A stretch of DNA of 64,000 bases from Lathyrus oleraceus (taxonomy: Eukaryota; Streptophyta; Magnoliopsida; Fabales; Fabaceae): the NCBI RefSeq assembly GCF_024323335.1, contig NC_066583.1:17654665-17718664 (forward strand), given 5' to 3'. Shown here piece by piece: positions 1-12,000 of the stretch (position 1 is its first letter; each line of letters opens with the position of its first letter). A program made the position numbers and the translations under genes. The notes beneath the pieces are model-generated. The model did not search any database. It was not told where the DNA came from and saw only the letters and a list, made by a program, of their open reading frames with translations.

Positions 1-759
1 AGAGATATCATCATTAGTGAGAGACATAAGTCTCGTGGACCACCGTAGACATCCCTTATTCTCCTTGAAGGCAAGCGTCTGAGGCAAGTGCAAAATAAAC
101 CACTTGTACAACAGAGGCAGACAACACACAATGGAATCACCACCCTTTACATTCCTCATATGCAAAGAGAAATAAGTGTCACCCAACAGAGTCGGAACGG
201 GATTAAGAGAAGAGAAAATCCTAATAGCGTTCACGTCCACAAAGTTGTCGATGTTGGGAAATAACACTAGCCCATAGATGAGGAATACGAATATGGATTC
301 AAAAGCTTCCTTACTCATGGCCTTCCCAAATAAAGTAGCTATGGCAATCAGAAAATCAGACGGGAGACCTTGAACTCCACCTTTGGTAGTCATATTAGCA
401 ACAATGTCAGATACATCCATATGAAGCATGTTAGCAATCCCTTGAGAAGACGGAATCTTCTCTAAGCCACTGAACGGCAACTGGTCAAGAATAGGTATAC
501 CCACATGATATGCATACTCCTCTAACGTAGGCAAAAGCTGGAAATCCGGAAAAGTGAAGCATCGATACAGAGGGTCGTAGAACTACACCAACACACTCAT
601 CAGATCTTCATCCACCTTAGTAGAAAGAATAGACAGAAGCTTCCCATGGCGGGCTTTGAACTCCAAAGGCTCTAATACATAAGATGCCAAACTCCTTAAC
701 TCTTTCAAGCCGGGTTGTCTGAAACTGTACTTCTTCGTATTTCTTCTTTGCTTATCCAT
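1..759 (-). pseudogene. Tat/Ogre ORF1 fragment (function unknown), truncated by window edge
   Basis: The minus-strand reading frame opens with ATG at 757-759 and stays open to the window edge except for one in-frame TAG at 583-585 (codon 59), where relatives have Gln. It is recognisable by similarity to the ORF1 of the complete Ogre1 at 24299-26018: both contain a block FYDP..RCFTF.D.QL.PTLEEY followed by a segment around NPVPTLL.DTYY/F. In Ogre elements this ORF lies between the 5' LTR and gag, and its function is unknown. The helical PTLEEY block faintly recalls plant mobile domains, which is inference only. The rest of the gene and of its element lies to the left of the window. Confidence 0.75.
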
Positions 760-1689
760 GTCTGAAAATTCTCAAATAGACCTCTTAAGTTCCTTGAAAA
801 ATCTTTATTGTTGATGATATGGATGCGAATGTATGCATGAATGCATGGATGCAACAATCACACTCAAGGATCAAGCAAGTCACACCACACAAAAGTCACG
901 GGATGGCTCAAGTCATCATCAATATCAATCATCCATTTTGGTGGATTATGGCTTACACCTTACCAACACCCAATTTCCATTGATATTGAGGATATACAAG
1001 AACGGATCAACTGCGAATCAAGGGTTTGTTGTAAGTCAAGAGCATGGAGTCTCGGTTAAGAACCACCCAACGGGAGTGTACTATGGTTAAACCTGACAAT
1101 CATGTTCTAAAAAGGTTCCCATAGTCATCATCCCATCTTTCGGATATTATCGGATAAAACGACTACTCATATTCCAAAAATATTCTCAAGAGAGACTCTT
1201 ATGAGTGTAGTATTGCGTAACAATCACCTCAAGTCTTACACTTGAACGACCTTCGCACTACATCCTAAAATAGGCCAAGATAGGCTAGGTATCTAAGGTC
1301 CTTAGCTTCTAAGATTCCTATTGGAAAGAGTAATGCCTAACCATGACTACTCGTGTGACATTATTGATCCAACAAGACCTCCACCAAGTGAATGGATTTG
1401 CAAGTTAACTTGTTAAGGAATAACTCCACACAAGTCAACAAGACTATGCCATTCTCCTATCATAAGTTCACTCGAGTTCGGGTATAGAACTCATCTCACA
1501 AGAAACCACCAAGCATACAAGCAATTAATATATCAAGCAATTCATACATTACAAACAATACATTTATCTCAAAGTTAATATTATTGGATTTAGGGGATTG
1601 ATGGAATGTACATTCCATCTCCCAAAATGAATGAATAATATTAATTTGATAAAAGTCCTCCTTTGACCAATTTGTGATCTCATTCATCC
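760..1689. other. Gene-free stretch, probable leader of the ORF1-bearing element
   Basis: No open frame here resembles a protein. It lies directly upstream (in minus sense) of the ORF1 fragment, where an Ogre leader is expected, but I could not see a PBS or an LTR end, so the element is probably truncated. The boundary with the LTR fragment on the right is approximate. Confidence 0.4.
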
Positions 1690-3549
1690 CTTTCCCTCTT
1701 CATCTAACTACCCCTCTTCATCCATTCATTTTCAATTGGTCAATGACATCTCAAAGTCCTAATGCTAGTTGATTGAAAGATTAACATGAGTATGGATGAG
1801 ATTAGGCCACACTCTTTTGCATATTTTTTGTGTGTGGTATGTTTAATGAGCATAGTTCATAATACTATGTCTCCAACATGCATTAACACCAAAAGTTTTT
1901 TGCCTGGCCTCAAATAGTTGTGACTTCTACATAAGTCCAATTACGATTGCTTAACATAGCACTAAATTTGTAACATAAAAGGCATAAGCATTCTAGTTAG
2001 TGAGATTGTAAGTCTCCCATCTTCCATGGTATTGTATGGAAACTTGGCCTTCTTTCCTTCCTTTGGAAGATGTTTTGGTTCAAGGATCCATGCTTGTGGC
2101 AAGTGGGTTGAGTGTTCTCCAAAGAATGTCTTGAAATCAAAAGCAAAACAAAACTAACTACTAACTTACTAACTATTAACTTTTAAATTCAAGCTCTTAC
2201 TTTTAATGCAATTTACTTTTAGCTCTTTATATCATTTTGCCATTATACATATCATTATAATTGTTTATGTTAATGTAATTTTCCCTTTGCCCATTTGGAC
2301 CATATTGTGTGATATTATTTTGTTTGTGTATACCTTGTTTGCTTGTTTGGTCCTTGACCATGAATACACTTAATAATAACAAAAAACCCTAAAAGACTTT
2401 TGAGTGGACTGTTGTTTTGATCTCCCCCAATTGGACTTAGAATTTACGCAACATTCCTTTGCTAATGGACTTGGCCAATGCCAATTTGTTGAAGAACCAA
2501 GTACTTGCAATTTGAATTCATCTGATACATCATTCAAGATCTCTCCAGTTCATCTGCAACATTGATCATTATTAAGCTGTTATGTTGAACCAGTGACTTG
2601 TGGAATTCATATGCTACAGAAGCTATTTTGAAGAAGATCATGAAGTGGATAAGCTTGGATGAGGCCATCTTTATTTGATGCCTTTTCTCTTCAAGATTGA
2701 TATAATTGTGCATTTGTGTGTTGCTTGATTCTAAAAGTCCAAAGCAAATTCTGGGTTTCTATTCACATACTTGTCTACTGGATTGCTCCCATTTGGTCAG
2801 ATCTTTTCAACTTTAAACTTTTAAATTTTTGTGCATAGGGTAGTCTCTTCATCTTCTCCCCACTTCTTTAATTTCAAAATATCTCCCTCCATTTTCAAAA
2901 ACTTCTTTGTGTGAACTACTTTTGTCCTAAACTTTGACCACTTTTACAAAAAAAGATAGAAACTTTGGCCTTATGCCATTGCATTTTCAACTCATTTTCT
3001 TAAATCAAACTTGTAAATAAACTTAACTATACTTGACTTAAACTTTCAAAAAAAGCCAAAAAGAACTAACTCATTCAAACCATTTTCAGGCCTTTGTGCC
3101 TTTCAAGCTTAAATTTTGTTTAAACCAACACACTCATTTTGAAATTTATAGCACGAACTACGAGGTTTTGATCCCTCATTTATATGTTGGTACATAGGCA
3201 CAAGACCGAAGGTCTTGTTAAATACAAAAATATAATTAATGAATTCTTTTCTCATCCCCCCATTCTATTTGTTTGTAAACATCACTTTGTACAAAATACA
3301 TATGCACACAAAAAGGGCTCCCTAGGAGTACCTAGGACACTTTGGGTGCTAACACCTTGCCTCTGTGTAACCAACCCCCTTACCTGTGATCTCTGATTTT
3401 TATTAGTTTTCATTTGAAAACTTCTTACTAATTGGGTTTTGTTCGTATTTTTTCCCTTTTCCCTTGGAAACAATAAAAGCGCGGTGGCGACTCTTGTTAA
3501 TTGATATTTAGCTTATCAATATCTTGATGATCATGAATTTCCCGCTACA
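1690..3549 (+). repeat. 3' portion of an X-family (Tat/Ogre-like) LTR
   Basis: This segment matches parts of the LTR at 46604-51020, for example the block around 1909-1975 matches 49645-49705. It matches the parallel fragment 4557-5981 over its last 1.4 kb. Its end carries the R-U5 features shared with Ogre LTRs: an AAGACC-GAA-GGTCTT inverted repeat near 3202-3216, a GGGTGCTAACACCTT block near 3343, then AATAAAAGCGCGG and TGGCGACTCT (3485-3494), finishing in CTACA at 3549. No PBS follows, so this is an LTR fragment. The left boundary is approximate. Confidence 0.6.
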
Positions 3550-4556
3550 ATTTGTATTTGGCATGAAGGCGTTATGCATTTTAGAAGTTGAGGAAAATTG
3601 CTTGTTCAATGGTAATGGCCTAAAATGACCTATGATGTTTCCTCTTGGAACATGCCATTGCAAGTTGAATTTGAAGTTTCTCAAAGAATCAAAGTTGGAA
3701 AAGACATCTTGAAGTTTATCATGAAACTTGGATGGCCTTCATCTCATAAAAATTGAGCAAGTTATGGTCCTTAGAAGTTGACCTCCTAACTAGGGTTCAG
3801 ACAAAATGACCTATAATCTATCACCATAAACAATGACTTTACAAGAAAAACTAACTCTTGATGTCAACATGAAAGTTGTTTGAAATGTCATAAATAGTAG
3901 CGTTTCTCTTGGGATAATTTTCATATGACAAGAATTGTAGGAGATAGGGTGTAGGGAACCCCAGTTTTGACCAGTCGACTTCCTCTGGTCAACCTCTTTG
4001 AACCAACTTGCAAACTTGAAGTTGTCTTGATCTTTGGGACTCATGGAGGATAATATATGTATAAGATGATGTAATATGAAGTATACCTTTAAATATTTGA
4101 TCAAATGATGAAGAAACTTGCTAAGGAAGTCACACAAGATACCCAGATGAACTAGGGCTTCCAAGGTAAACAAGCTTCAAACTCTTGATGAATTCTTGAT
4201 CAAAATGATAAATAAAGATCATGGGGATCCATAGATGATGTATAAAGCCATTGTGAACCATTCCTTGATTGATCTCTTGAACTAAGGGTCTCAAACCCTA
4301 GTTGTGAGCTTGGTGCGACATTGGTGGATGCATACACTACCTACAAAAGAAATAAAGCTATACATTGACATATTTTTGGTATTTTGGTTAGTAAACAAAG
4401 AAAAATAAAGTATGATACAATCAAATTTTCTTGGTGATCTCTCCCAATGCAAACCCAATGGATGAGGGGTAAGGAGGATGCCAAGGTGTGATCCCAAAGC
4501 CAATGCACATGATGTGATAGCATAAGGGATCTTAGGGTCAAAATTGGGGTCTTACA
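3550..4556 (-). repeat. 5' portion of an X-family LTR in inverted orientation
   Basis: Read on the minus strand it begins at 4556 with TGTAAGACCCCAATTTTGAC, nearly the same as the LTR start at 32692 (TGTAAGACCCTAATTTTG). It keeps further shared words such as AAGATCCCT and GAGATCACCAAG. It separates two plus-strand fragments of the same family. It therefore looks like a truncated, inverted copy inserted into or joined with its relatives. Confidence 0.6.
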
Positions 4557-5981
4557 ACTAACCATTGACTAACTCTTATTCATTACGCTTTTACTTTAAA
4601 GTCATTTACTTTATGCAATTTAAATTTTAGTCATTTATCATTCATTGCCATTTACATTTCATGCAACTTGTTTATGTTTCAAGTCATTTTTACTTTGCTC
4701 ATTTGATTCATATCTTGTGATTGTATATATTTGTTTGTGTGTTCTGTTTTTGTTTATGGTCCTAAGATCTTAAAACACCTAATAACAATAAAATTCCTAA
4801 AAAAAAATTTGGTGGTCTGTTGGACTTGATCTAGGCCTTTTGGACTTAGAATTAGGTAACATTCCCTATGCTAAAGGACTTGGCCAATGCCAACATCTGA
4901 GACTAAACTATATTTGACAATGACTTTCATATGATACAAGACCTTGGATCTCTTTGATTCATCTACTACTTTGTCTCTGCGCTTAATTGTTATTTTATTA
5001 TTGTCTATGTCTGATGTTTTTATTCTGAATTGATAAAGGAATATTTCATCTGATACATTCGAAGACACTGGAGACTGCTAGATATTGGAGTGCTTGATTA
5101 GATATGACTATCTTTATTTGAAGTCTTGGTTTTCACTTGATGCTTGGACATTGCTCATTGCTTATTTCTTATTGCCTATCAAATTCCAAAGGAAAATGGG
5201 TTTCTACATGATATTCTTGTCTGTTGGATTACATCTCATTGGTCAGATCTTTTCAACTCTTAACTTTTAAATTTTTGCTTAGGGTAGTATCTTCATTTCC
5301 TCCTACTTATTTAATTTCAAAATCTATCCTTTTTTTCAAAAACTTTTTTTGCTTGTAAATTTCAAACTCAGACATGTTTTAATGATTAGAAACTTTGGCC
5401 TTATGCCATTGAATTTTTAAACTTCTTTTCTTAAACCAAATTTGTAAATAAACTTAACCATACTGACTTAAATTTCAAAAGACAAAAAGAACTAACAAAC
5501 CCATTCAAAATTTTGGCATTTTGTGCCTTTTCATTTAAACCTTTGTTAAAATCAATTCACCAACTTTTTTTTGAAATTTTTACCATGAACTACGGGGTTT
5601 TGATCCCTCATTTTTATGTTGGTACGTAGGCATAAGACCGAAGGTCTTGTCAAACACAAAAAATATAATCAATAAATTCTTTTTTCATCTCCTCACTCTA
5701 TATTTTATCAAACATCATTTATACCAAATCACTTGCACACAAAAAAGGGCTTCCTAGGAGTACCTAGGACACTTTGGATGCTAACACCTTCCCTCTGTGT
5801 AATCAACCCCCTTACTTGTAATCTCTGACATTTTATTAGTTTTGATTTGAAAACTTCTTATCTTTGGGTTTTGTTCGTACTTTTTCCTTTTCCTTTGAAA
5901 ATAATAAAAGCGCGGTGGCGACTCTGGTTTTACTGACGTCAAGTTTATCCATAGCTTGATGGTCGTGAATTTACCTCTACA
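4557..5981 (+). repeat. 3' portion of an X-family LTR (second copy)
   Basis: It is colinear with about 2150-3549: the same Leu/Lys-poor AT-rich stretch, the same ACTACGGGGTTTTGATCC block, the AAGACC-GAA-GGTCTT inverted repeat near 5634-5648, the GTGCTAACACCTTCCC block, AATAAAAGCGCGG and TGGCGACTCT (5916-5925). It ends in CTCTACA at 5981. The two copies differ at many positions, so they are old or from different subfamilies. No PBS follows. Confidence 0.6.
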
Positions 5982-6019
5982 GAAATTACACACATACCTC
6001 TCAATAAGTTAAAACATAG

Positions 6020-6523
6020 TTGGGAAATTTCTTTTCTATGAAACATTTGGGTGAAGTAACATTATATATTAGGAATGAAGATATATAAGAAAGGGTTCAT
6101 TCTCATATCACATGAAGTACGTCTATCAAAGGTATAATCATGTTCAATGAAAGAAGAAAGGGATCAAATGAATAATATTTCATATACATATCAATTGGAT
6201 ATACCATGTATTACATGTTGTATACTCGACCATATATCTCGTATGCTTTGAGCATAATGAGCAGGTACCAGTCGGATCCTAACAATGATGATCATTGGAT
6301 TTATGTTAAGAATATCCTTACGCATTTGAGAAGAATTAAGAATTCATTATTAGTATATGGAGGCCAAGAAGAGATAATTATAATAGGTTACGTCGATGCT
6401 ATCTTTTATATAGATAAAGATGACTTCAGAGTACAATTTGCTTATGTGCTTTATTTAAATGGTGGTGTTTTGACTTTAAAAATACAGATCCTCTTTGGTC
6501 GTATTAAAAACTGTAAGCCATAG
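6020..6523 (+). pseudogene. Ty1/copia reverse transcriptase-RNase H relic
   Basis: The frame from about 6032 reads FSMKHLGEVTLYI, the typical end of the copia RT (FSMKDLGEA.YILG). After stops and indels the frame 6206-6523 gives MYYMLYTRPYISYALSIMSR, then YQSDPNNDDHWIYVKNILTHLRR and GYVDAIFYIDKDDF. These are the connection and the start of RNase H in copia elements (consensus YAMLCTRPDI.YA...SRYQS.PG..HW..VK.IL.YLR). RNase H normally has D.SF at the position reading DAIF here. No LTR belonging to it is visible. It is a short decayed fragment with no coding potential. Confidence 0.8.
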
Positions 6524-7549
6524 TTATAATTTGTATAAGTTAAAGTATTATGGACTTTTTTTTTCTTGCTCCTGCTAAAAAAAATTATGGAACAACCATT
6601 GATTGTAGTGTTTATTAAAATTGTTTTAATGTAAGTTATAAATGGTCTGACAAAGTATCTCGTCACCACTCAATTAAATTTTTCCAATATAAGTTATGTT
6701 AGAGGATAAATTAACTTTGATAAATCAAAACTTTAAATTCCCTACAAATAGATTAACCGATTAGGCCCAATCCATTTTGCTAAGTATAATTTTAGAGGAT
6801 TTTTGGATGAGGTAATTGAGAATTTTTAGAGAATTTAAAATTTTAAGTAATTTAAATGATTCAATTGAAATTTATTTATTTTTAAATTCTTTTGTTTAGA
6901 TAGAGTATTACAATGATTCATTGTTAAATTTTTGGAGCCATTTTTATAAATTTAAATTTTTTTGAGCTAAATTTAAAATATGAAAAATAGAGATCAATTT
7001 GCAAATTTTGCAATTTTGAAGGACTAATTTGTAAGGTTTTAAAAGTATTAAGGACTTATTTGTAATTTTTTGAAAATTTTAAAAATGAATTTAAAATTTT
7101 CATAAAATACGAGGACCATCTTACAAAATTTCAAAAATTAATAATAAATAATTTAATATTTGCATTATATATAGTAAAAGAGAAATTTCAAATTCTTTAT
7201 CTTTTGGTGTCATTTTAAATTCCTTAAATTTAACTTAAATAAAATACTTCATAAACTTACATCATTTTAACAATTATGTATATTTTTTTATCCAAACAAT
7301 AAATTTTGATCAAGTCATTTTAAATTTTCTCAAAAAAATATTTTTTCTCATTAAAATTCATTCAAACACAATATATATAGTGATATGACAATGACACATT
7401 GTTATAATTATTGCATGGTTATGGATAAATATAATATGATTTCTTATAGTAGAAATTAAGAACTTTTTTTTTTAAAATAATCAGTTTTTTCAAAAAAATA
7501 TCGAAAATAATTAATAATTCAAACAAAATACCAAAATAATCAGGTTTTT
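6524..7549. other. AT-rich intergenic DNA
   Basis: Very AT-rich with long A and T runs. I see no gene, terminal repeat or recognisable transposon motif in it. Confidence 0.6.
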
Positions 7550-7770
7550 TAGAGGATGCACCATATGAAATGGCGCACCCCCAATACAGTAAGAGGAGGC
7601 ACCAATAGCATTGACACATGCGTTGGGCTCCTCATGAGGAGGAACCAATGCTATTGGCGCATGCATTAACCCTCATGAGGAGGCGCCAATACTCCTGGCG
7701 CTTAGGTACAATGGTTGGTGTATGCGCCATTCATCTGGCGCATACACCCCCACCCCTTGTATTTTTTTTT
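7550..7770. repeat. Imperfect tandem repeat with GGCGC / CGCATGCG words
   Basis: About three diverged units of roughly 45 bp are visible, each with a CTCATGAGGAGG word, CCAATNNTATTGGCGC and a GCATGC core. It is followed by a T/A homopolymer-rich stretch up to about 7900. It lies on the 3' side of the minus-strand transposon-like remnant at 7920-8481 and may belong to it. Confidence 0.4.
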
Positions 7771-7919
7771 TAATTTTTTAATTTTTTAGTTTTTTAAATT
7801 TTTTAAATTTTTAATTTTTAATTTTGTTTATTTAATAAATAAAAAATAATAATGGAAAAAAATATATTTATTGATGATGTAATAATTGATTACATTGGAA
7901 AGACAATAAAGTAATGACC

Positions 7920-8481
7920 GACCCGATTATAACGTCCCCTTGTTCAACATCCAGATGCGTTAGTTTGTCTCCGAGGTCTCCCACGATTTTCTTGAGGTGT
8001 TTGAGGTCTTTGTGTGCTGACCTGATCGAGCGATGACTGGTGGGAAGGTCTGGCGGAAGTTCCAGCGATATTTGATAGATGTGTCATCATTTGCTCCCAA
8101 TATCCGGAGGGGCTCTGGCCAGCGGCGTTTCCGTAATGGAGTTCGGTGTCCATGTCATCGTTGGGGTTGGGTGAATTAGGGACGATATAATTGCCAAAAC
8201 TGGTCCATTGAGTCATTTTGGAAATGAAACAATGGTTCCTGGGGCGTACTACAGTTAAACAATGGTTGGGTGTTATGTTGATGAGATGTTTGGGTGGTCA
8301 TTGGTGGGGAGCTACGATGAAGTGACCCATATGAATCATCTGGGCTATAGACAATTGTGGTTGTGGAGTTTGATTCTTGGTTTTGTGTTTGGGTGGGGTG
8401 GTATGAATGGATTGCGACATTGGATGGTTGGTTGTTGGGTGGATGACATGAACGAGTTGCGAGATTGGATGTTTGTGTTGG
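7920..8481 (-). pseudogene. Remnant resembling the C-terminal tail of a plant-mobile-domain transposon protein
   Basis: The minus frame 8216-7944 encodes 90 residues rich in Pro, Gln, Ser and Arg, ending GRPRRQTNASGC before a stop, with GRYNRVGH encoded just past it. The stretch 8217-8481 continues upstream in other frames with Gln/Pro/His-rich sequence (QPLFNCSTPQEPLF and similar), so frameshifts are present. Low-complexity tails ending in an R-rich, Cys/Gly-containing motif are typical of plant mobile domain proteins carried by Mutator-like elements in legumes. The globular domain itself is not visible here, because the copy is cut by the LTR starting at 8482. The assignment is an inference from composition and end motif only. 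Confidence 0.3.
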
Positions 8482-9011
8482 TGTAAGCCCTAGAGGCCAA
8501 TACTTTTGGTACTTGTATCAAATTATTTATTAATAATAAAAGGCTTTTTGTTTATTATGTTTGTTTAATAAAGTCCCTAGAATAGCTAGTCCGTTTAATG
8601 TATCAAGTGTGACTTAATCATGAGATCACATTAAACATAAGGACATTATTCTTAAAGTATCCGTAGTCGAGCTTTATTGTGAAGTGGGATAACATTAAAG
8701 CATTAAGACTATTATGTATATAGACTGATGATCACATCTCATGGATCATGGATAAGGAGTTATCAAGTCTTAAACATAGGTATGAATATTAAGAGTAATA
8801 TTTATACTGGATTGACCCGCTATGAGAATACTATATAGAATGTTATGCAAAGTGTCATAAGTTATTCTCATGGTGATAATGGTGTATACCACCCTTCGAC
8901 CTGAAACCACTATGGACCCTAGATGTAGAGTCGAGTGCCTTATTGCTGATCAAACATTGTCCGTAACTGGATGACCATAAAGACAGTTGATGGGTACTCC
9001 ACGAAGCATGC
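8482..9011 (+). repeat. Left half of an LTR split by Ogre1 (probably Ty1/copia)
   Basis: It begins TGTAAGCCCTAGAGGCC and continues without coding potential to the CATGC target site at 9007-9011. The sequence resumes after Ogre1 at 32039. Joining the two halves gives about 1.2 kb with a TATA box and a short CT-rich leader, as in a copia-type LTR. Classification is by overall appearance only. Confidence 0.5.
9007..9011. repeat. Target-site duplication of Ogre1 (left), CATGC
   Basis: CATGC directly precedes the TG of the Ogre1 LTR at 9012 and is repeated exactly at 32039-32043 after the CA end of the other LTR. Confidence 0.95.
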
Positions 9012-12000
9012 TGTCGCTCTCCGGATTTCCCGAATCCAAGTACAAACGCGAAAAGGAGTGGCGAGGAAAAAGAGTAGAGTCGCCAGCTATGTACTTTTAT
9101 CCCAAGAGGAGGGAAAGGTAGTACTACATAACCAATAGGGAACGGATAAAACAAAGTCTCGAACCAAAGAAAACCGAGTAAGGGGGCCGGTTACGTGAAG
9201 GGAAGGTTATCGCACCCCTTCACGTCTGTGGTACTCCACAGGATCCACGCTTGCTATTTATGTCTAAAGTGTGTCTATAAAAAAGTCCTATATGCGATGC
9301 GAAAGAGAGAAAATCAAAGTAGGGAAAGGAAAGAGTTATTGCTCGCATAGGCCCTACCCTGCTGCATACGTATCTCAAGAAGGATTGAGAATCAGAGCAC
9401 CGTAGCTCGGCTAACCTATTTTTGTTTGTTTTGTGTTTTTTAGATGAACGACGTTACTACGCAATCTACCGGATGCTCGACCTTTGGAGACTTACTCACC
9501 TGTAGTAGAAGGAGTTAACATGTTCTTAAGAAAAGAAAACCAAAGATTTTGTTTGTGTTTTAGGAATGCTCATGCAAAAAGGAAGTCCTAGACGAAGGAA
9601 CCGTGCTACCTTAATTGACATGCAAACGAGAGACTATACGAAGCCTAGCAGTCATATGGGGAGACCATCACACCACATAAAAACATATAGCATAAAGTAA
9701 ACGAACCAACAAGGGGGCTCAAACATACATGGGTAGGGCTTTAGTCAAGAGGGGTTATGTCAACCTCGACAAACAAGCCATGGAAAGGTAATCAAATGGG
9801 CTCTTAACCAACTGACATTGAACGTCAGGGTGAGCAGATCAAAAGGGTAATGAGGATAAGACCTCATAGCTCTTAACCCTGGACAGGGTGAGCTCATGAC
9901 AAAGCGTGGGGGTTCAAAAAGATGAAACCCTCTCCACTGACTGACCGGACAAAAGATCTTGGGCTTTTATTCTGAAGCATCGACACGTAGTGCGAGCATA
10001 AAGAATGATACACTGAATAACGGGGGATTGACTACTAATCCCTTTTATCCGTCAATTGCCTCTTCATGGAGGTCTTTAGCACTGGTGCCTCCTCCTCGAG
10101 GTCTTTGGGCACAAAAAGTAAACACACAAAAACACTGCCTCCTATCGTGGTCTTCCAGCTAAGAAAGTGGTAAAATGTTGGAAAGATGTAAAAGGGATCA
10201 AGAGATCTACCACACGGATAAAGATCCGAAGTAACAACAACTAAAGAAACAAGAAACCCAGAGATCTCTCAAGCTAGCACCGTCAAAGAAAATAAGTCAG
10301 CAAAGCAATCAGAATAAATCTTCAAATGATATCCCACAAATAAAGTGGAATACCAAGCAAACTATCTCTTCAAGAGTCATGTGAGCCCTCACAAAAACTC
10401 AACAAAAAAGTTAGAATAACAAGATGGGGTGCAATCAAGAGTTGCACCAAACAAAAGAATCATAGCAACCACAGTGTCAGGTAAACAGTGCACGGATGCG
10501 ATAGAAAGCATGTCATAACAAAGCATGAATGATGAAAGGAGGATACAATAGCACCAAGTTAGAAGTGACATCAATTCAATAAGTGTCTCAAGAACTCAAC
10601 TCAACAAGATCAAAGCAAAAGCACTAAACATCCAAAGATGCATCAAAGTCAAACAAGTCAACGTACAAGTTCAAAGTGCTTCAACTTCAACAATGAGTCA
10701 TAAAAGGTAAAGGCATGAGGCAAGGGTCAAGGATTAGACAATTAAGCATACAAACAGAACCAAATGACTCCTAAAATATCAAACAAAAGTCATTTAAACC
10801 CAACTTAGCAAAGTGGAAGTCAATCATGTCAAAGCACCTCAAAATGCAACAAAAGCATTATAGACAAGTTCATGCAATTATGTGTCAAGATGAAATGAAC
10901 ATGGAAGCAAGGTATGCCCATAATAAGCATGTCAAATGAGCTATGTAATCAATATGCAAACCTCCAAGTTCATATCATAAGCATAGAATCACTTTTGGAT
11001 CAAAATCAAACAAAGTGTATCATGAAACTCTAATGCGTCTTTCATGCTCAAATGAATACAAAAAGGAGCTCGTTATGAATAGATGCATAAAAACTTGATA
11101 GAAGCATCATAGAACAGGGTAGAACACATGTGCAAAGGCACCAAACCAGAATCAAAGTGTAACCACATGAATCATGCTATTAAAGTTCGCAAAAGTTCGC
11201 AAAAACAACCAAGGATAGGAGGCCCAAACCTCTTGTCAAACAAATGCATCAAAAGGGTATCAAAACTCAAAGTCAGGGGGAAAGGATCCACACATCAAGA
11301 CATGACATACATACTAAAACATGTGCAAAAGGATTGGTTTCAACACTCAAAGGAAGTGGCACAAGTGCCTCATGCTAAGCAAGCATCAAAATAGGGACCA
11401 AAATGCAAACATCAACTTCAAAAATCCAAATCAAATTGAAAATGCATCCTAAATTCATGGGATTTTAACACAAGGTTCCACTAGGCATATATAAACATCA
11501 TACAAAAAATCAGGAGTATCCAGATTCATTTGATATTAAAACAAAAATTGAGAAATTGAGAATGCAAAAACATGTCCTAAAATGCAACATTTAAATTCAT
11601 GTGTCAAACCCTAGCAAAATGACATAGAAAATAACCAAACTAGTTACCACATCTTAGTATCATGTATGAGGATGGTGTGTGCAAAGGCTTGGGTCATAAT
11701 GGTTAAAATATGGGATTTCATGAAGGTTTGAATGCAAATGGTCAAAAATGCACATAAATGAATCAGAAATTCATATTAAATTACACTTGTCATGAAATAA
11801 TTGGGCAATGGTACCAAAAAATCAAGGACTCGACAGGGATCACTCACGAAAAATTTCATATTTTTTTAATTGTTTTTGCTATTTTTAAAAAATAAAATAA
11901 AACGGGGTAAAATATGTACATGGCATGTGACACATATGCAACAAAATCAATTGGTCACACAAGTCACTTAAGTGACTAATAAAAAATAAATAAATAAAAA

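Noticed and set aside
7800..7920. Long T/A homopolymers as a retroposon polyA tail
   Set aside because: No LINE or SINE body or target duplication is visible next to them; the wider area is simply AT-rich.
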